A stretch of 64,000 nt of DNA from Bathynomus jamesi (GCA_023014485.1 JAJOZX010000945.1:124001-188000); one strand, 5' to 3'. Counted from the first letter of the stretch, positions 34,334-42,790 are shown. The notes: generated by a model not told the origin, from the letters alone. Numbers and translations are program-made.

Positions 34334-34800
34334 ATGAAAAGTGACCGTTTCACACGCTCCAAATTTATCGGTGTGTTTGCGAAGAATGAAATAGTGAAGT
34401 TGCCAAGTACGAGAGATTGGTATAACCTTATCGTTAACACCGATATTGTGGGGGAGAAAAGGGAAAAAATGTACTGTTTTGATTCACTCGGCTCTCAGCC
34501 CTGGAATGATCCTGTTATAGTAAAATTAATCGAGCAGATACATGTACCTGAGACTGTATGGAACCCATACCGTTTTCAAGGATATTATGGCGAAACGTGC
34601 GGCTTGTATTGCATTCATTTCTCCTGCACATGTCATGTGGGAAGGGATTTATAAATTTTTAAAAATTATTCGATTGTGCGGCACAGAGATGAATGATAAA
34701 AGTGTATGCAGACACATAAAAAAAGGTTCCCATATGTTAGCACCCGCTGTATTGTGTAAAGGTGTATATCTATATTGTGTAAAGTTGTATATACATTTGT
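34334..34800 (+). pseudogene. Polinton maturation protease (adenain-like)
   Basis: Cysteine protease of the Ulp1/adenain type that matures capsid proteins. Visible: FIGVFAKNEI, NLIVNTD, CFDSLGS, the Gln in RFQGYYGETCGLYCI and the nucleophile Cys following it. The stretch that should carry the catalytic His (an HW motif between NTD and FDS) is absent, apparently by a short in-frame deletion near 34450-34465. A frameshift near 34620 leads to AHVMWEGIYKFLKII. It ends close to 34800 and is followed by AATAAA at 34873. It is the last plus-strand gene of the Polinton. Confidence 0.75.
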
Positions 34801-34872
34801 AACTGTAAAATGTAGCCATTAAGACTTATTTAACGGACACTGGTTCCGCTTTGTACATGTTTTCTACCATTC

Positions 34873-34878
34873 AATAAA
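34873..34878 (+). terminator. polyadenylation signal of the plus-strand block
   Basis: AATAAA about 70 bp after the protease frame and 45 bp before the convergent gene's stop codon. Confidence 0.45.
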
Positions 34879-34922
34879 TGTAAATACAATGTGTTTTGTT
34901 CATAACCCCAAAAATACTTACA

Positions 34923-35233
34923 TTAGTCCCCCATGACCTGGCACTCGCTGGACCGGATGTGATCCAATACCTCGACTTCTGTATTCAGGTCACTGGGTTG
35001 GCTGTGCGGAGAAGTATCCATATCATTTATTCCCCTTTCATCAAAAGTAGCTATAACACGATCAAGTTCCGCATCGGTCCTATAAGGTTAAGTAAAAATA
35101 AAGAGCTACAATAAGAGAAAATGCCACGAATTTAAAAAATTATAATAAAAAGACAGATAATTCTTAAAAGTTTGGTAATTTAAAAATCCTACTGCGGTGC
35201 TGAATTATTGATTAAAATATTATTAAAGCTCCA

Positions 35234-35289
<56 letters not shown>

Positions 35290-35550
35290 AAATAATCACG
35301 ATGGAAACAGACAATTAAAATCATAATGGGATTCATTTTTTACGTTGTAGAAACATTCAGAACAAAGCTAGGTTAGACTAACAGCAAATTGTAACAATAA
35401 GCAGATATCCTGACAGTTTTGACTGCTGAGACATCGTCTGCCTGCAACGGGACTCGAGCCCGCATGCAACTCTTAATAGTTTCTAATATTTCTAATGAGA
35501 GTGGACAATAAATAAAAACCTATTGTTTTCACCCAAAATATACACAGAGG

Positions 35551-35610
<60 letters not shown>

Positions 35611-36661
35611 CAGGGTGGGCCGTAAGTTTCCATACATAGGAAAATTAAACGTTTGTTTTTATGTTTCAGATACCCTAAGAATATGCGTGTAAGATCTTGT
35701 TTACTGATGAAGCAAATGTTTACGTCAATGGAGAGGTTAATCGGCAAAACATACGTTATTGGAGTAATGCTAACCCTAACTGGCTGAGTCCGACGAAGAT
35801 GCAAGGTGCCGGTAAAATGATGGTGTGGGCCGGGATATGGGGTGACAGAATTATTGGACCAATTTTTGTCAGTGGAAATCTTAATGCCGAAAGGTATCTT
35901 AACATGTTGCAAGAAGAGATTTTCCCATCCCTGCTAAACGAGGAAGGTAACTTCCCAGTTTACTTCCAGCAAGATGGAGCTCCACCTCATTATGGTCTTC
36001 ACGTGCGTCGGTATTTGGATCAGCAGCAGTTTCCGGATGCTTGGATTGGTCGGCGTGGTCCTGTGGAGTGGCCTCCCAGATCCCCAGATCTCACCCCCCT
36101 TGATTTCTATCTTTGGGGGCACTTGAAGGCCATGGTGTATCAGGAAAAGATACGAGACATAAATCATCTAAAGGAACGTATCACCAACGCCATTACAAGC
36201 ATAACGTCAACTGTGCTAATGCGTGTTCATCAACAGTGGGGAACACGTATTGAAATGTGTTTTCAAAACAATGGCAACCATGTAGAGCATATTATATAAA
36301 TAAAAATGGTTGTCCATAAAAATTTTTTTATTTTTCCTATGTATGGAAACTTACGGCCCACCCTGTATATATATATATGAGTAAAGACCGGCCCTCTGGA
36401 CAGATAGCAATTCACTTCGCTTTATTACGGTTTTTTATAAATTAACTAAAATAAAGCTAGGTTAGGCTAACAGCAAATTGTAAGCACCAACAAATATCCT
36501 GACTTTTTCAAAAGTAAGATTAGCTGGGTATGCTATGCTCCGTCTGCCTGCAACGGGTCTCGAATCCGCAGACAAATCTTAATAGTTTTTAATATTTCTA
36601 TTGTAAGTTTTTAATATTTCTAAAATCCTACCTGTACAAGAAATGTACAAATAAAAACACA

Positions 36662-36712
<51 letters not shown>

Positions 36713-38615
36713 AGATGGAAGTGGAAAACACAGACGAGTTTTTCGACATTGATACAGATCAACCAAGAACAAATCCCGGCACAAACCTATTAATGGACTT
36801 TGAGTTCACGGAAGGAGATGTAATTACGGCCTTATCACAGATGCGAGACAATTCAGCGCCAGGGCCAGACACATGCAGTGCCACATTTCTGAAGAAATGC
36901 AAAGAGAGTATTGTAAAACCGTTATACTTACTATGGACGAAATCACTCGACACAGGACAAATTCCACTCCCCTTAAAGAACACGAACATTGCCCCCCTAT
37001 TTAAAGGTGGTAACAGAGCAATGCCCAAAAATTATCGGCCAGTGGCTCTCACCTCACACCTTATAAAGTGTTTTGAAGGCATAATTAGAGGCAAATCTAC
37101 CTACTACCTATAAGAAAAAGACTTATACAACCCAAATCAACATGGCTTCAGGGCGGGTAGATCATGCCTGTCACAGCTACTAGACTACCAGGAGAAAATA
37201 TTAGGAACATTGTGTCGAGGACAAAACATTGATGTAATATATACTGACTTTGCTAAAGCCTTCGATAAATGTGACCATGGAATCATAGCACACAAACTTA
37301 AGGATACAGGAATTACTGGAAAGCTAAGAAGGTGAATATTTAATTTCTTGACGCAAAGAACGCAAAGAGTGGTGGTAAATGGAGTTAAATCGGAAGTCTC
37401 GGAAGTCGTGAGCTCTGTCCCACAAGGGACAGTATTAGCTCCCTTGCTGTTCATAATAATGATTGCAGATATTGATGCAGATATTAAGGACAGTATTGTA
37501 TCATGCTTCGCAGTTGACACAAAGATATGTAAGGAAATATTGAACGAAGATGACATAAGAAAACTGCAAAACCACATTGAAACATTATTTCAGTGGGCAG
37601 AAGACAACAATATGAAGTTCAGCGAAGAAAAATTCCAACTTCTAAGATATGGTAATAACAAAGAGCTACAGAAAAAAGGGTACAAAACTCCGCAAGCCAA
37701 ACAGATAACACCAAATCCACAAGTCAGGGATCTTGGAGTAATAATGTCGTGGATACAGAATTCAGAGAGCACAATAAAATCAAAATCACAACGGCTAGAA
37801 AAATAATGGGAATCAGCTGGAGGAGCTTCCGCAGCAGAAAAGCAAACATCATGCTCAAATTATGGAAGTGTCTAGTCCTACCAATAATTGAGTATTGCTC
37901 AGTACTCACAAGCCCACACAGAAAAAGAGACATTGCGAGCATTGAAGCTATACAAAGGACTTTTACGTCTAAGACAGAGGAAACGGAAGGTGAAGACTAT
38001 TGGTCTCGACTACAATCCTTGGAACTTTACTCTCTTGAAAGATGGCGCGAGCAGTAGGTACACAATAATATACATACGGAAAATACTTGAGGGCTCTGTC
38101 CCTAACCTCAGAAATGAAATAAAAACAAACTGGAATGAGAGAAAAGGCAAATTTTGTACGGTCCCAGCTGCGTGGAAAAAGGAGCCATGAAAACGAGGAT
38201 GGAAAATACCATCAGAATACGGGCCCAAAGCTTTTCAATGTCCTCCCAAAAAAAGTGAGGAATCTTCAGCACACCGACCTGAATAACTTCAAGAACCAGC
38301 TGGACAGATTCTTGTACAAAGTCCCTGACCAGCCATGCGTAGCTGGCTACGAGGGCAGGAGGAGATCAAAGAGCAATTCCCTCCTTCACCAAGTCCCGCA
38401 AATGAGGCGGGATGCTGCAGAGGGGTCGACCGCAGGTCGATCCTGAACCGTCGTTCAAACTCAACAAAAGTAACAAACGTAAGTAAGTAAAAGTAAGTAT
38501 ATATATGCCGAAATAACCCGAAGGAAGCAGAATAATTAAAAATATTTCTCAAAACGCGTTTATTGCGGCCTTTTTCGGTTAGGTTATATTGTTACAAATG
38601 AGAAAGAGTTCTGGC

Positions 38616-38673
<58 letters not shown>

Positions 38674-38706
38674 ATATATTATATATATATATACACACAC
38701 ACACCG

Positions 38707-38749
<43 letters not shown>

Positions 38750-39077
38750 GTGTGTGTGGTGTGTATATATTATGTCCCGGTTAGGTTATATCATTATAAA
38801 CGAGAAAGATTCCTGGTACTAATTTTTCTTTGTAGGAAAACTCAGAATAAAGCTAGGTTAGGCACTTATAAGTTAACACTGAATGAGCCGCAGTATATAG
38901 TTACTTACATTTTAATATCGTTTCATTGAACGGTTCTTGCATTTCGTCACAATTTTCCGTAACAATCTGGGTAGATAAAAGTTCATCCCAGTCTGCAGCG
39001 CTGAAAGTTAGACGCGTTGCGGGTGCATAAAAATCATGAGCTTCAAACAGATCGGGGGAGTCGTACAGCTGGCTCAT
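34923..39077 (-). CDS. spliced small acidic Polinton gene, intron filled with transposons
   Basis: Exon 1 runs from ATG 39077 to 38909 and begins [18 protein letters not shown]; its donor is AAAAT|GTAAGT. Exon 2 runs from 35079 to the TAA at 34923-34925; its acceptor is TTACTTAACCTTATAG|GA, and the first codons read [16 protein letters not shown]. The two exons join in frame to about 108 residues, rich in Asp, Glu and Ser, with no domain I recognise. The intron of 3.8 kb consists almost wholly of later insertions (SINE-like copies, mariner, LINE), so the original intron was short. A textbook promoter stands directly upstream. As it converges on the protease gene it closes the right side of the Polinton. 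An acidic regulatory protein is a guess from composition only. Confidence 0.6.
35106..35232 (-). other. original intron sequence of the right-end gene
   Basis: AT-rich sequence between the exon-2 acceptor and the first (TA)n tract; no other feature. Confidence 0.4.
35233..35284. repeat. (TA)n microsatellite
   Basis: About 26 uninterrupted TA units. It abuts the SINE-like repeat that starts with ATATATGCCGAAATAA. Confidence 0.9.
35285..35520 (-). repeat. SINE-like repeat, copy 1
   Basis: Starts GCCGAAATAATCAC after (TA)n and contains AAAGCTAGGTTAG and GTCTGCCTGCAACGG. Read on the minus strand, GCGGGCTCGAGTCCCGT can fold as a tRNA T-arm (GCGGG, 7-base loop, CCCGT), which suggests tRNA ancestry. 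Related copies are at 36379-36660 and 38508-38600/38776-38880, all next to (TA)n. Confidence 0.4.
35552..35610. repeat. (CA)n(TA)n microsatellite
   Basis: About 17 CA units followed by about 11 TA units; the mariner element is inserted at a TA inside it. Confidence 0.9.
35611..36365 (+). mobile_element. mariner-superfamily element with perfect termini, N-terminus deleted
   Basis: 755 bp, flanked by TA on both sides. The inverted repeats (35611-35645 and 36331-36365) start CAGGGTGGGCCGTAAGTTTC and are practically identical over 35 bp. The interior codes only for the catalytic half of the transposase. The perfect termini suggest recent mobility, driven in trans. Confidence 0.9.
35697..36299 (+). 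CDS. mariner-type transposase, catalytic half
   Basis: 200 residues, uninterrupted. The first catalytic Asp is in [14 protein letters not shown], the second in [11 protein letters not shown], and the third in [17 protein letters not shown], with about 42 residues between the last two. This is longer than the 34 of classic mariners and closer to the DD41D (rosa-like) type, so I place it there tentatively. The helix-turn-helix DNA-binding region is missing: the frame starts 86 bp behind the terminal repeat. The C-terminus ([17 protein letters not shown]) is complete. Catalytic residues are intact, but without DNA-binding domains it cannot recognise its termini. Confidence 0.8.
   Translation: MFTDEANVYVNGEVNRQNIRYWSNANPNWLSPTKMQGAGKMMVWAGIWGDRIIGPIFVSGNLNAERYLNMLQEEIFPSLLNEEGNFPVYFQQDGAPPHYGLHVRRYLDQQQFPDAWIGRRGPVEWPPRSPDLTPLDFYLWGHLKAMVYQEKIRDINHLKERITNAITSITSTVLMRVHQQWGTRIEMCFQNNGNHVEHII
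36379..36710 (-). repeat. SINE-like repeat, copy 2, with (TA)n tract
   Basis: Shares AAAGCTAGGTTAGGCTAACAG, CATCCTGAC-like and GTCTGCCTGCAACGGGTCTC with copy 1; its T-arm-like part is more degraded. (TA)n follows at 36665-36708. Confidence 0.4.
36715..38446 (+). pseudogene. LINE reverse transcriptase, 5'-truncated
   Basis: Starts inside ORF2 ([20 protein letters not shown], the entry to the RT domain) and runs through [33 protein letters not shown], motif [16 protein letters not shown], and [16 protein letters not shown]. The active-site box reads FAVDTKI instead of FADDTKI, so the first catalytic Asp of that pair is lost. A stop near 37112, one at 37335 and one near 37806 break the frame. 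The C-terminus (LYSLERWR, then a run ending at 38446) reaches the 3' end; the tail 38470-38500 carries GTAAGTAAGTAAAAGTAAG, a short terminal repeat. CR1/L2-like by sequence, related to the fragment at 55.2-55.9 kb. Confidence 0.8.
38508..38895 (-). repeat. SINE-like repeat, copy 3, split by long (TA)n/(GT)n tracts
   Basis: ATATATGCCGAAATAACCCG at 38508 restarts the family; (TA)n at about 38619-38662 and 38712-38748 with GTGTGTG/CACACAC pieces; then GGTTAGGTTATATCATTA and AATAAAGCTAGGTTAGGCA (38845). Confidence 0.4.
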
Positions 39078-39294
39078 GGTTGGTATTTCAAAAACACTAA
39101 ACAAGTAAAATCAATGAACTGAGGCTCTGAGATGAAAGTGCTCCCTTTTATAAAGGGGTCTTGTGACCAACAAGCAACACACAAACGCTAGCTTCCTATT
39201 GGCTATCAGTGAATTTTGGGCGGGGCTTGACGCGTAGGTCTGCGTAGCGGCCAAACAGAGGTCCTGGGCTCCGCCCACAGTGCTGTGATTGGCT
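39077..39294 (-). promoter_or_regulatory. promoter of the right-end Polinton gene
   Basis: On the minus strand, reading toward the gene: CCAAT-type AGCCAATC (39287-39294), GC box CTGTGGGCGGAGCC (39267-39280), second GC box AAGCCCCGCCCAA (39217-39228), second CCAAT box AGCCAATAGG (39196-39205), then TATA box CCCCTTTATAAAAGGG (39143-39158). Transcription would start near 39115-39120, leaving a 5' UTR of about 40 bases before ATG 39077. The order and spacing resemble strong early promoters of DNA viruses. Confidence 0.7.
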
Positions 39295-39784
39295 GCCTCG
39301 TGAAATCTGGGGCGTGTGGATAGAATCGAATCTTCTACGTTTTTAAATGTTTTTAAGACAATACGCTCTATTATAAATCGAATCCTCAAGGCCGTGTTTA
39401 ATTCGTGAATTGCACTGAAGAAAATTTCATTTAATGTCCCAAAAGCTGGTTTAAAATTACAATAAATATAATGCAGTAAATCATGTTAAATCCAATTATT
39501 GAATTGTAGAAGGTGCAATTATATGAGTTATGCCATAAATTCCATTTTCTTATAAATACGCTTAGAAAACGATATTTATTGGGGTAGGCCAGCTAAAACT
39601 AAAAATCTAGTTATATTATTGTTTTTTTGCATCAAAGTTTAAGATACATCGAACAGCCTATAACTTTTAAAATAATTTTGCCCTTCAGGATATCTTCAAC
39701 AGTAAGATTAATATGATCGTGAATGCTGGTTTTAATTATATTAAAAAATAATGCAGCAGTGTCGCGGAAGGGCTGCAAGTAAAT
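39295..39784. other. right flank of the Polinton, no gene seen
   Basis: The first part probably still belongs to the Polinton; I could not find a terminal repeat matching the left end. The rest is AT-rich without a feature. Confidence 0.4.
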
Positions 39785-40232
39785 GAGGAAAAATGAATAA
39801 GTTACCCGAGACAGAATCTATTTTGTTTTAAAAATCATATTAATATTTTTTGTAATAAGGCTTAAAGATATATTGGTGTCTTAAAGATAAATTTATATTG
39901 AAACAAAATAATTCGCCAAAGGAGGAAAAGTGAATAAGTTACCCCGAAATAGAACCTATTTTGTTTTAAAAATCATATTAATATTTTTTGTAATAGGCTT
40001 AAAGATATATTGGTGTCTTAAAGATAAATTTATATTGAAACAAAATAATTGGCTAAAAGAGGAAAAAGTAATAAGTTACCCCTCATTCAATTTCTATTTT
40101 GTTTTAAAATCATATTAATGCTTTTCATGTTATAGTTAAAGATATATTGGTGTCTTAAAGATAAATTTATATTGAAACAAAATAATTGGCCAAAGGAGGA
40201 AAATTGAATAAGTTATTCCGAAATAGAATCTA
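39785..40232 (+). repeat. tandem repeat, about 136-bp unit
   Basis: Three full units and a partial fourth. Each has GAATAAGTTACCCC, CTATTTTGTTTTAAAA, TTAAAGATATATTGGTGTC and TTATATTGAAACAAAATAAT. Unit starts are at about 39793, 39931, 40069 and 40205. Confidence 0.9.
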
Positions 40233-40600
40233 TCTGTCGTGGGATGAAATTAATAACACATGCAGTTCTTTTTTTAATTATTTTGAAAGTTTAGAATCGA
40301 GTAATATCCCATTACTTAAAAAGAGATTGGCGAAGTCTATTAAACCTTAAAGGTGGAATGCTGAAATTAAAAGTAGTTTAACGTTAAAAAGGAATACTTA
40401 CAGTATTTCAAGTTTAAAGAAACAAATAATCTGTCCGAGGAATATGCGTTCAAGTTATTGAGAAGGCGAAGCAAAAAAATTATGAGAAAAAATAAACGCA
40501 ACTATGAGCTACTGTACATATAAGTTAAATCGAATTCGAACGAATTCTATAATTATGTTAGAAATAAAAAGTAACTTAGAAGCAGAAGTAGCATAAAAGA
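40233..40600 (+). pseudogene. LINE ORF2 fragment, endonuclease-RT linker
   Basis: Translates, with stops, to WNAEIKSSLTLKRNTYS, then KKLMRKNKRNYELL and KSNSNEFYNYVRNKK. This is the basic linker found between endonuclease and RT in CR1-like ORF2 proteins. No RT follows; the tandem repeat precedes it. Confidence 0.6.
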
Positions 40601-41318
40601 AGAAGAGAGCCAAAATAAAGGTTCAGGAATGCCTGGACTCTCGGCGTTTGAAAGATTGGAGGTCATAGACAGGGGAAAAGGATGGATTGAAGAAAATTGT
40701 TCCAGAGTTCACCGGTTGAGTATATGAAAGATTAAAAATACCAAGTAACCCATGCGTTAGAGAAGTGGACAGAAAAGGAATGAGAAAGTGTCGAAAGTCT
40801 GGTGCTGCGAGCTTTCCTTAAAGAAGGAGGCATGCAGTTAGAGAGTTCAGAAGAGCATTGTCCGTTATAATCGGGACATTAAAGAAAGAGTGAGGTAACA
40901 TTGCGGCAAAAAGAGAGGGATTCGGGATTGAAGACAATCAGTAAGAGGCGGGGAATTGGTGAGACGAAAAGCCTTTGATTCCACCCGGTCAAGTACGGCT
41001 GCGTGGGTTGAGCCACTACACACACAAGAAACATACTCCATAGAGGGGAGGACAACACCGCTGTACAGAGAGAGCAAGTGAGTGGGAATGAAAAAACTGC
41101 GGAGGCGGTACAGCACACCTAACCTCTTAGAAGCTGTTTTGGAAAGAAATTATATGTGACCTTCCAGAAAATATTACGAGAAAATGAATGTTAACAGAAG
41201 AGGAAGGATTGAGTTGTGTGTCATTGAAGGTGAGAGTTTTCTCTGTCCCAACCAGAGATAGCAGAAAGATGAGAGGTCATGTCAACCACAACCATCCTAC
41301 GTGAATCATGGAGTGACT
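40600..41318 (-). pseudogene. minus-strand LINE, C-terminal and 3' part
   Basis: Distal part of a jockey/RTE-like ORF2: SLYSGVVLPSMEYVSCVC and VLDRVESKAFRLTNSPPLTD, then LPQCYLTLS. Downstream, broken frames give YDLQSFKRR-type sequence, the usual C-terminus of such LINEs. It continues on the other side of the 41329-42237 insertion, where the same RT resumes. Confidence 0.65.
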
Positions 41319-41333
41319 GTTGAGAAGGGGATC

Positions 41334-41432
41334 AGGAAAAAAAAACCCGGTGGAAAAAATCCCCCGGCGGAAAAAATCCAACAAGGAAAAAATCCCCCCG
41401 GAAACAAACCCCCGGAGGAAAAAATCCCCCAG
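41334..41432 (+). repeat. left terminal inverted repeat
   Basis: Starts AGGAAAAAAAAACCCGGTGG and contains five related 17-20-bp subunits (GGAAAAAATCCCCCGG and variants). Pairs with 42133-42231 with a few mismatches. Confidence 0.9.
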
Positions 41433-41445
41433 AAGGATAAAATGA

Positions 41446-41970
41446 AAATGTTAATTCATAATTATTATAGATTATGTGGTGTAAGATTCCAGTATTATCC
41501 CCATTTTAATATGTTGGTTATGTTGAATATCCACCCGCAAAAAGGTTGATGCCATGTAGCCAGGGTTCTGGCCCATCTAGCCAGGGTTCATGCCATGTAG
41601 CCTGTATTGGTTATGGGGATGGTGAGGTTAGGGCCCAGACCTCGTTGTCTCCCTATACCTTCCCCCAATGTTTATTATGTTTGAGCCTAATAATACTTTA
41701 CATCATACTAATGTTGTTAATCATCAACGTGCCCGTTCATTTACGGCTACAAGATATTTTAATATGTATCGTAAAATAAAATGTACTGCTGAGTTTGCTA
41801 ATAGTCGTGTGATTATTGGTAAAAATTTTCTTACTAGTACTAATGATCTTGATATTGTTAATGGTAGAATATGTTTTCAACGTGCACCTACTGATGCTGG
41901 AGCTGTACAATTACCATTTACTGCTGTTATAACATATTATGTAAAATGCTTTGGTATAAGTAATGATTAA
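41446..41970 (+). pseudogene. CRESS-DNA-virus-like capsid protein remnant
   Basis: Two pieces. The first, at about 41446-41547, reads KDKMKMLIHNYYRLCGVRFQ with YYP following, like an N-terminal capsid strand; it ends at TGA 41547. The second, 41668-41970, is an open frame of 100 codons with RARSFTATRYFNMYRK, LDIVNGRICF and the ending TAVITYYVKCFGIS. A 'vTYYVKF'-like C-terminal strand preceded by a W/I-rich strand is the usual end of circovirus-like capsids. Between the pieces is a duplicated CATGTAGCCAGGGTTC word. Codons end mostly in A or T, unlike the neighbouring LINE. A stop and TAAATA plus a 22-base A-run follow. The call is by pattern and by the adjacent origin; other small jelly-roll proteins remain possible. 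Confidence 0.5.
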
Positions 41971-42010
41971 ATAAAAAAAAAAAAAAAAAAAATTTTGGAT
42001 TACCCTGTTG

Positions 42011-42050
42011 CACCAACAGCGCTTAGTATTACCTAGGCGCTGTTTTGGTG
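42011..42050 (+). other. CRESS-type rolling-circle origin hairpin
   Basis: Stem CACCAACAGCGC (42011-42022) pairs with GCGCTGTTTTGGTG (42037-42050) with a two-base bulge; the 14-base loop contains TAGTATTAC at 42024-42032. NANTATTAC in a stem-loop is the nicking site of circovirus- and geminivirus-like Rep proteins, cut between the seventh and eighth base. It lies 40 bp behind the capsid stop codon. Confidence 0.8.
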
Positions 42051-42132
42051 CGACTCTGTCAGGCATCACCACAGAACGAACGAATGCACACCTACGTTAT
42101 TATTCAAATTATTAGCCTTCATTTCTGTTCAG

Positions 42133-42231
42133 CTGGGGGATTTTTTCCTCCGGGGGATATTTTCCGGGGGGATTTTTTCCTTGTTGGATTTTTTCCGCCG
42201 GGGGATTTTTTCCACCGGGGGGTTTTTTCCT
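42133..42231 (-). repeat. right terminal inverted repeat
   Basis: Reverse complement of 41334-41432; ends GGTTTTTTCCTA just before AAAGC and the target duplication. Confidence 0.9.
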
Positions 42232-42247
42232 AAAAGCGTTGAGAAGG

Positions 42248-42790
42248 ACGTTTTGGGAAGCGAATGGAGAAGTCAAGAGTGGAATCATCGGCAGAGGAGT
42301 GAATAGGACAGGAAGTGCGACTTAAAAGATCATTGATAAATAAAAGGAAAAGAGTGGGTGACAAGCCAGAACCCTGAGGAACACCACTGTTGATAGCTGT
42401 GGGAGAAGAACAATGGTCATCTAAGACCGCAGCTATAAATCGGCCAGAAAGGAAATTAGAGTGGAAGGCACAGATAGAAGGATAGAAACCGAATGACGGC
42501 AGTTTGAAAATTAAAGATTTGTGTCAGACTCTATCAAAAGCTTTAGATATGTCTAGCGCAGTAGCAAAAGTTTCACCGAAATCCTGAAAGGAAGATGACC
42601 AAGAGTCAGAGATATATGCAAGAAGATCCACAGTAGAGCGTCCCCTGCAGAACCCATATTGACGATCTGAAAGATTGTGAGAAGAGAGCTGTTTAAGACT
42701 CTTCTTGTTTAGGATAGATTCAAAAACTTTGGAAAGGCAAGAAATCAAAGCAATTGAACGATATCTGGAGAGTTGCTAACTTCAATTACA
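42248..42790 (-). pseudogene. minus-strand LINE, reverse transcriptase part
   Basis: RT of the LINE whose C-terminus lies beyond the TIR element: SCLSKVFESILNKK, LSDRQYGFCRGRSTVDLLAY, motif A ATALDISKAFDRV, then after a stop GVPQGSGLSPTLFLLFINDL and SADDSTLDF in place of YADD. The reading frame enters the TIR element at 42247 and leaves it at 41319, showing that the LINE was there first. The N-terminal RT and the linker are missing. Confidence 0.75.

Larger units (their letters stand above)
1323..39480. mobile_element. Polinton/Maverick, multiply interrupted and decayed
   Basis: A protein-primed family-B DNA polymerase on one strand and, on the other, FtsK-type packaging ATPase, retroviral-type integrase, penton-like and double-jelly-roll capsid proteins and adenain-like protease together define a Polinton/Maverick. 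Subtracting the recognisable insertions (solo LTR 2281-9484, LINE about 13336-17690, mariner 18603-19085, LTR element 19119-27603, intron insertions about 35.2-38.9 kb) leaves about 14 kb, close to the normal 15-20 kb of the family. Outer limits are estimates: the left limit is where homology to the second copy at 56.15 kb begins, the right limit lies past the promoter of the last gene. I could not find matching terminal inverted repeats or the 6-bp target duplication, so the true ends remain open. Confidence 0.8.
41329..42237. mobile_element. TIR element carrying CRESS-virus-like capsid remnant and origin
   Basis: 909 bp, inserted in the minus-strand LINE. GTTGAGAAGG stands on both sides (41319-41328 and 42238-42247), a 10-bp target duplication. 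The 99-bp terminal inverted repeats (41334-41432, 42133-42231) consist of repeated GGAAAAAATCCCCCGG-type units. The central 700 bp hold a capsid-like frame and a hairpin with TAGTATTAC in its loop, both hallmarks of circular Rep-encoding single-stranded DNA viruses. No Rep gene is present. Long TIRs with 9-10-bp duplications suit MULE-type transposons; how viral sequence came to lie between them is unknown. Confidence 0.7.

Noticed and set aside
35430..35470. tRNA gene
   Set aside because: Only a T-arm-like part can be folded; no acceptor, D or anticodon arm at the right distance. Kept as a SINE-like repeat.
38589..38929. Tyr/Ile-repeat frames
   Set aside because: Translation of (TA)n and (GT)n microsatellites.
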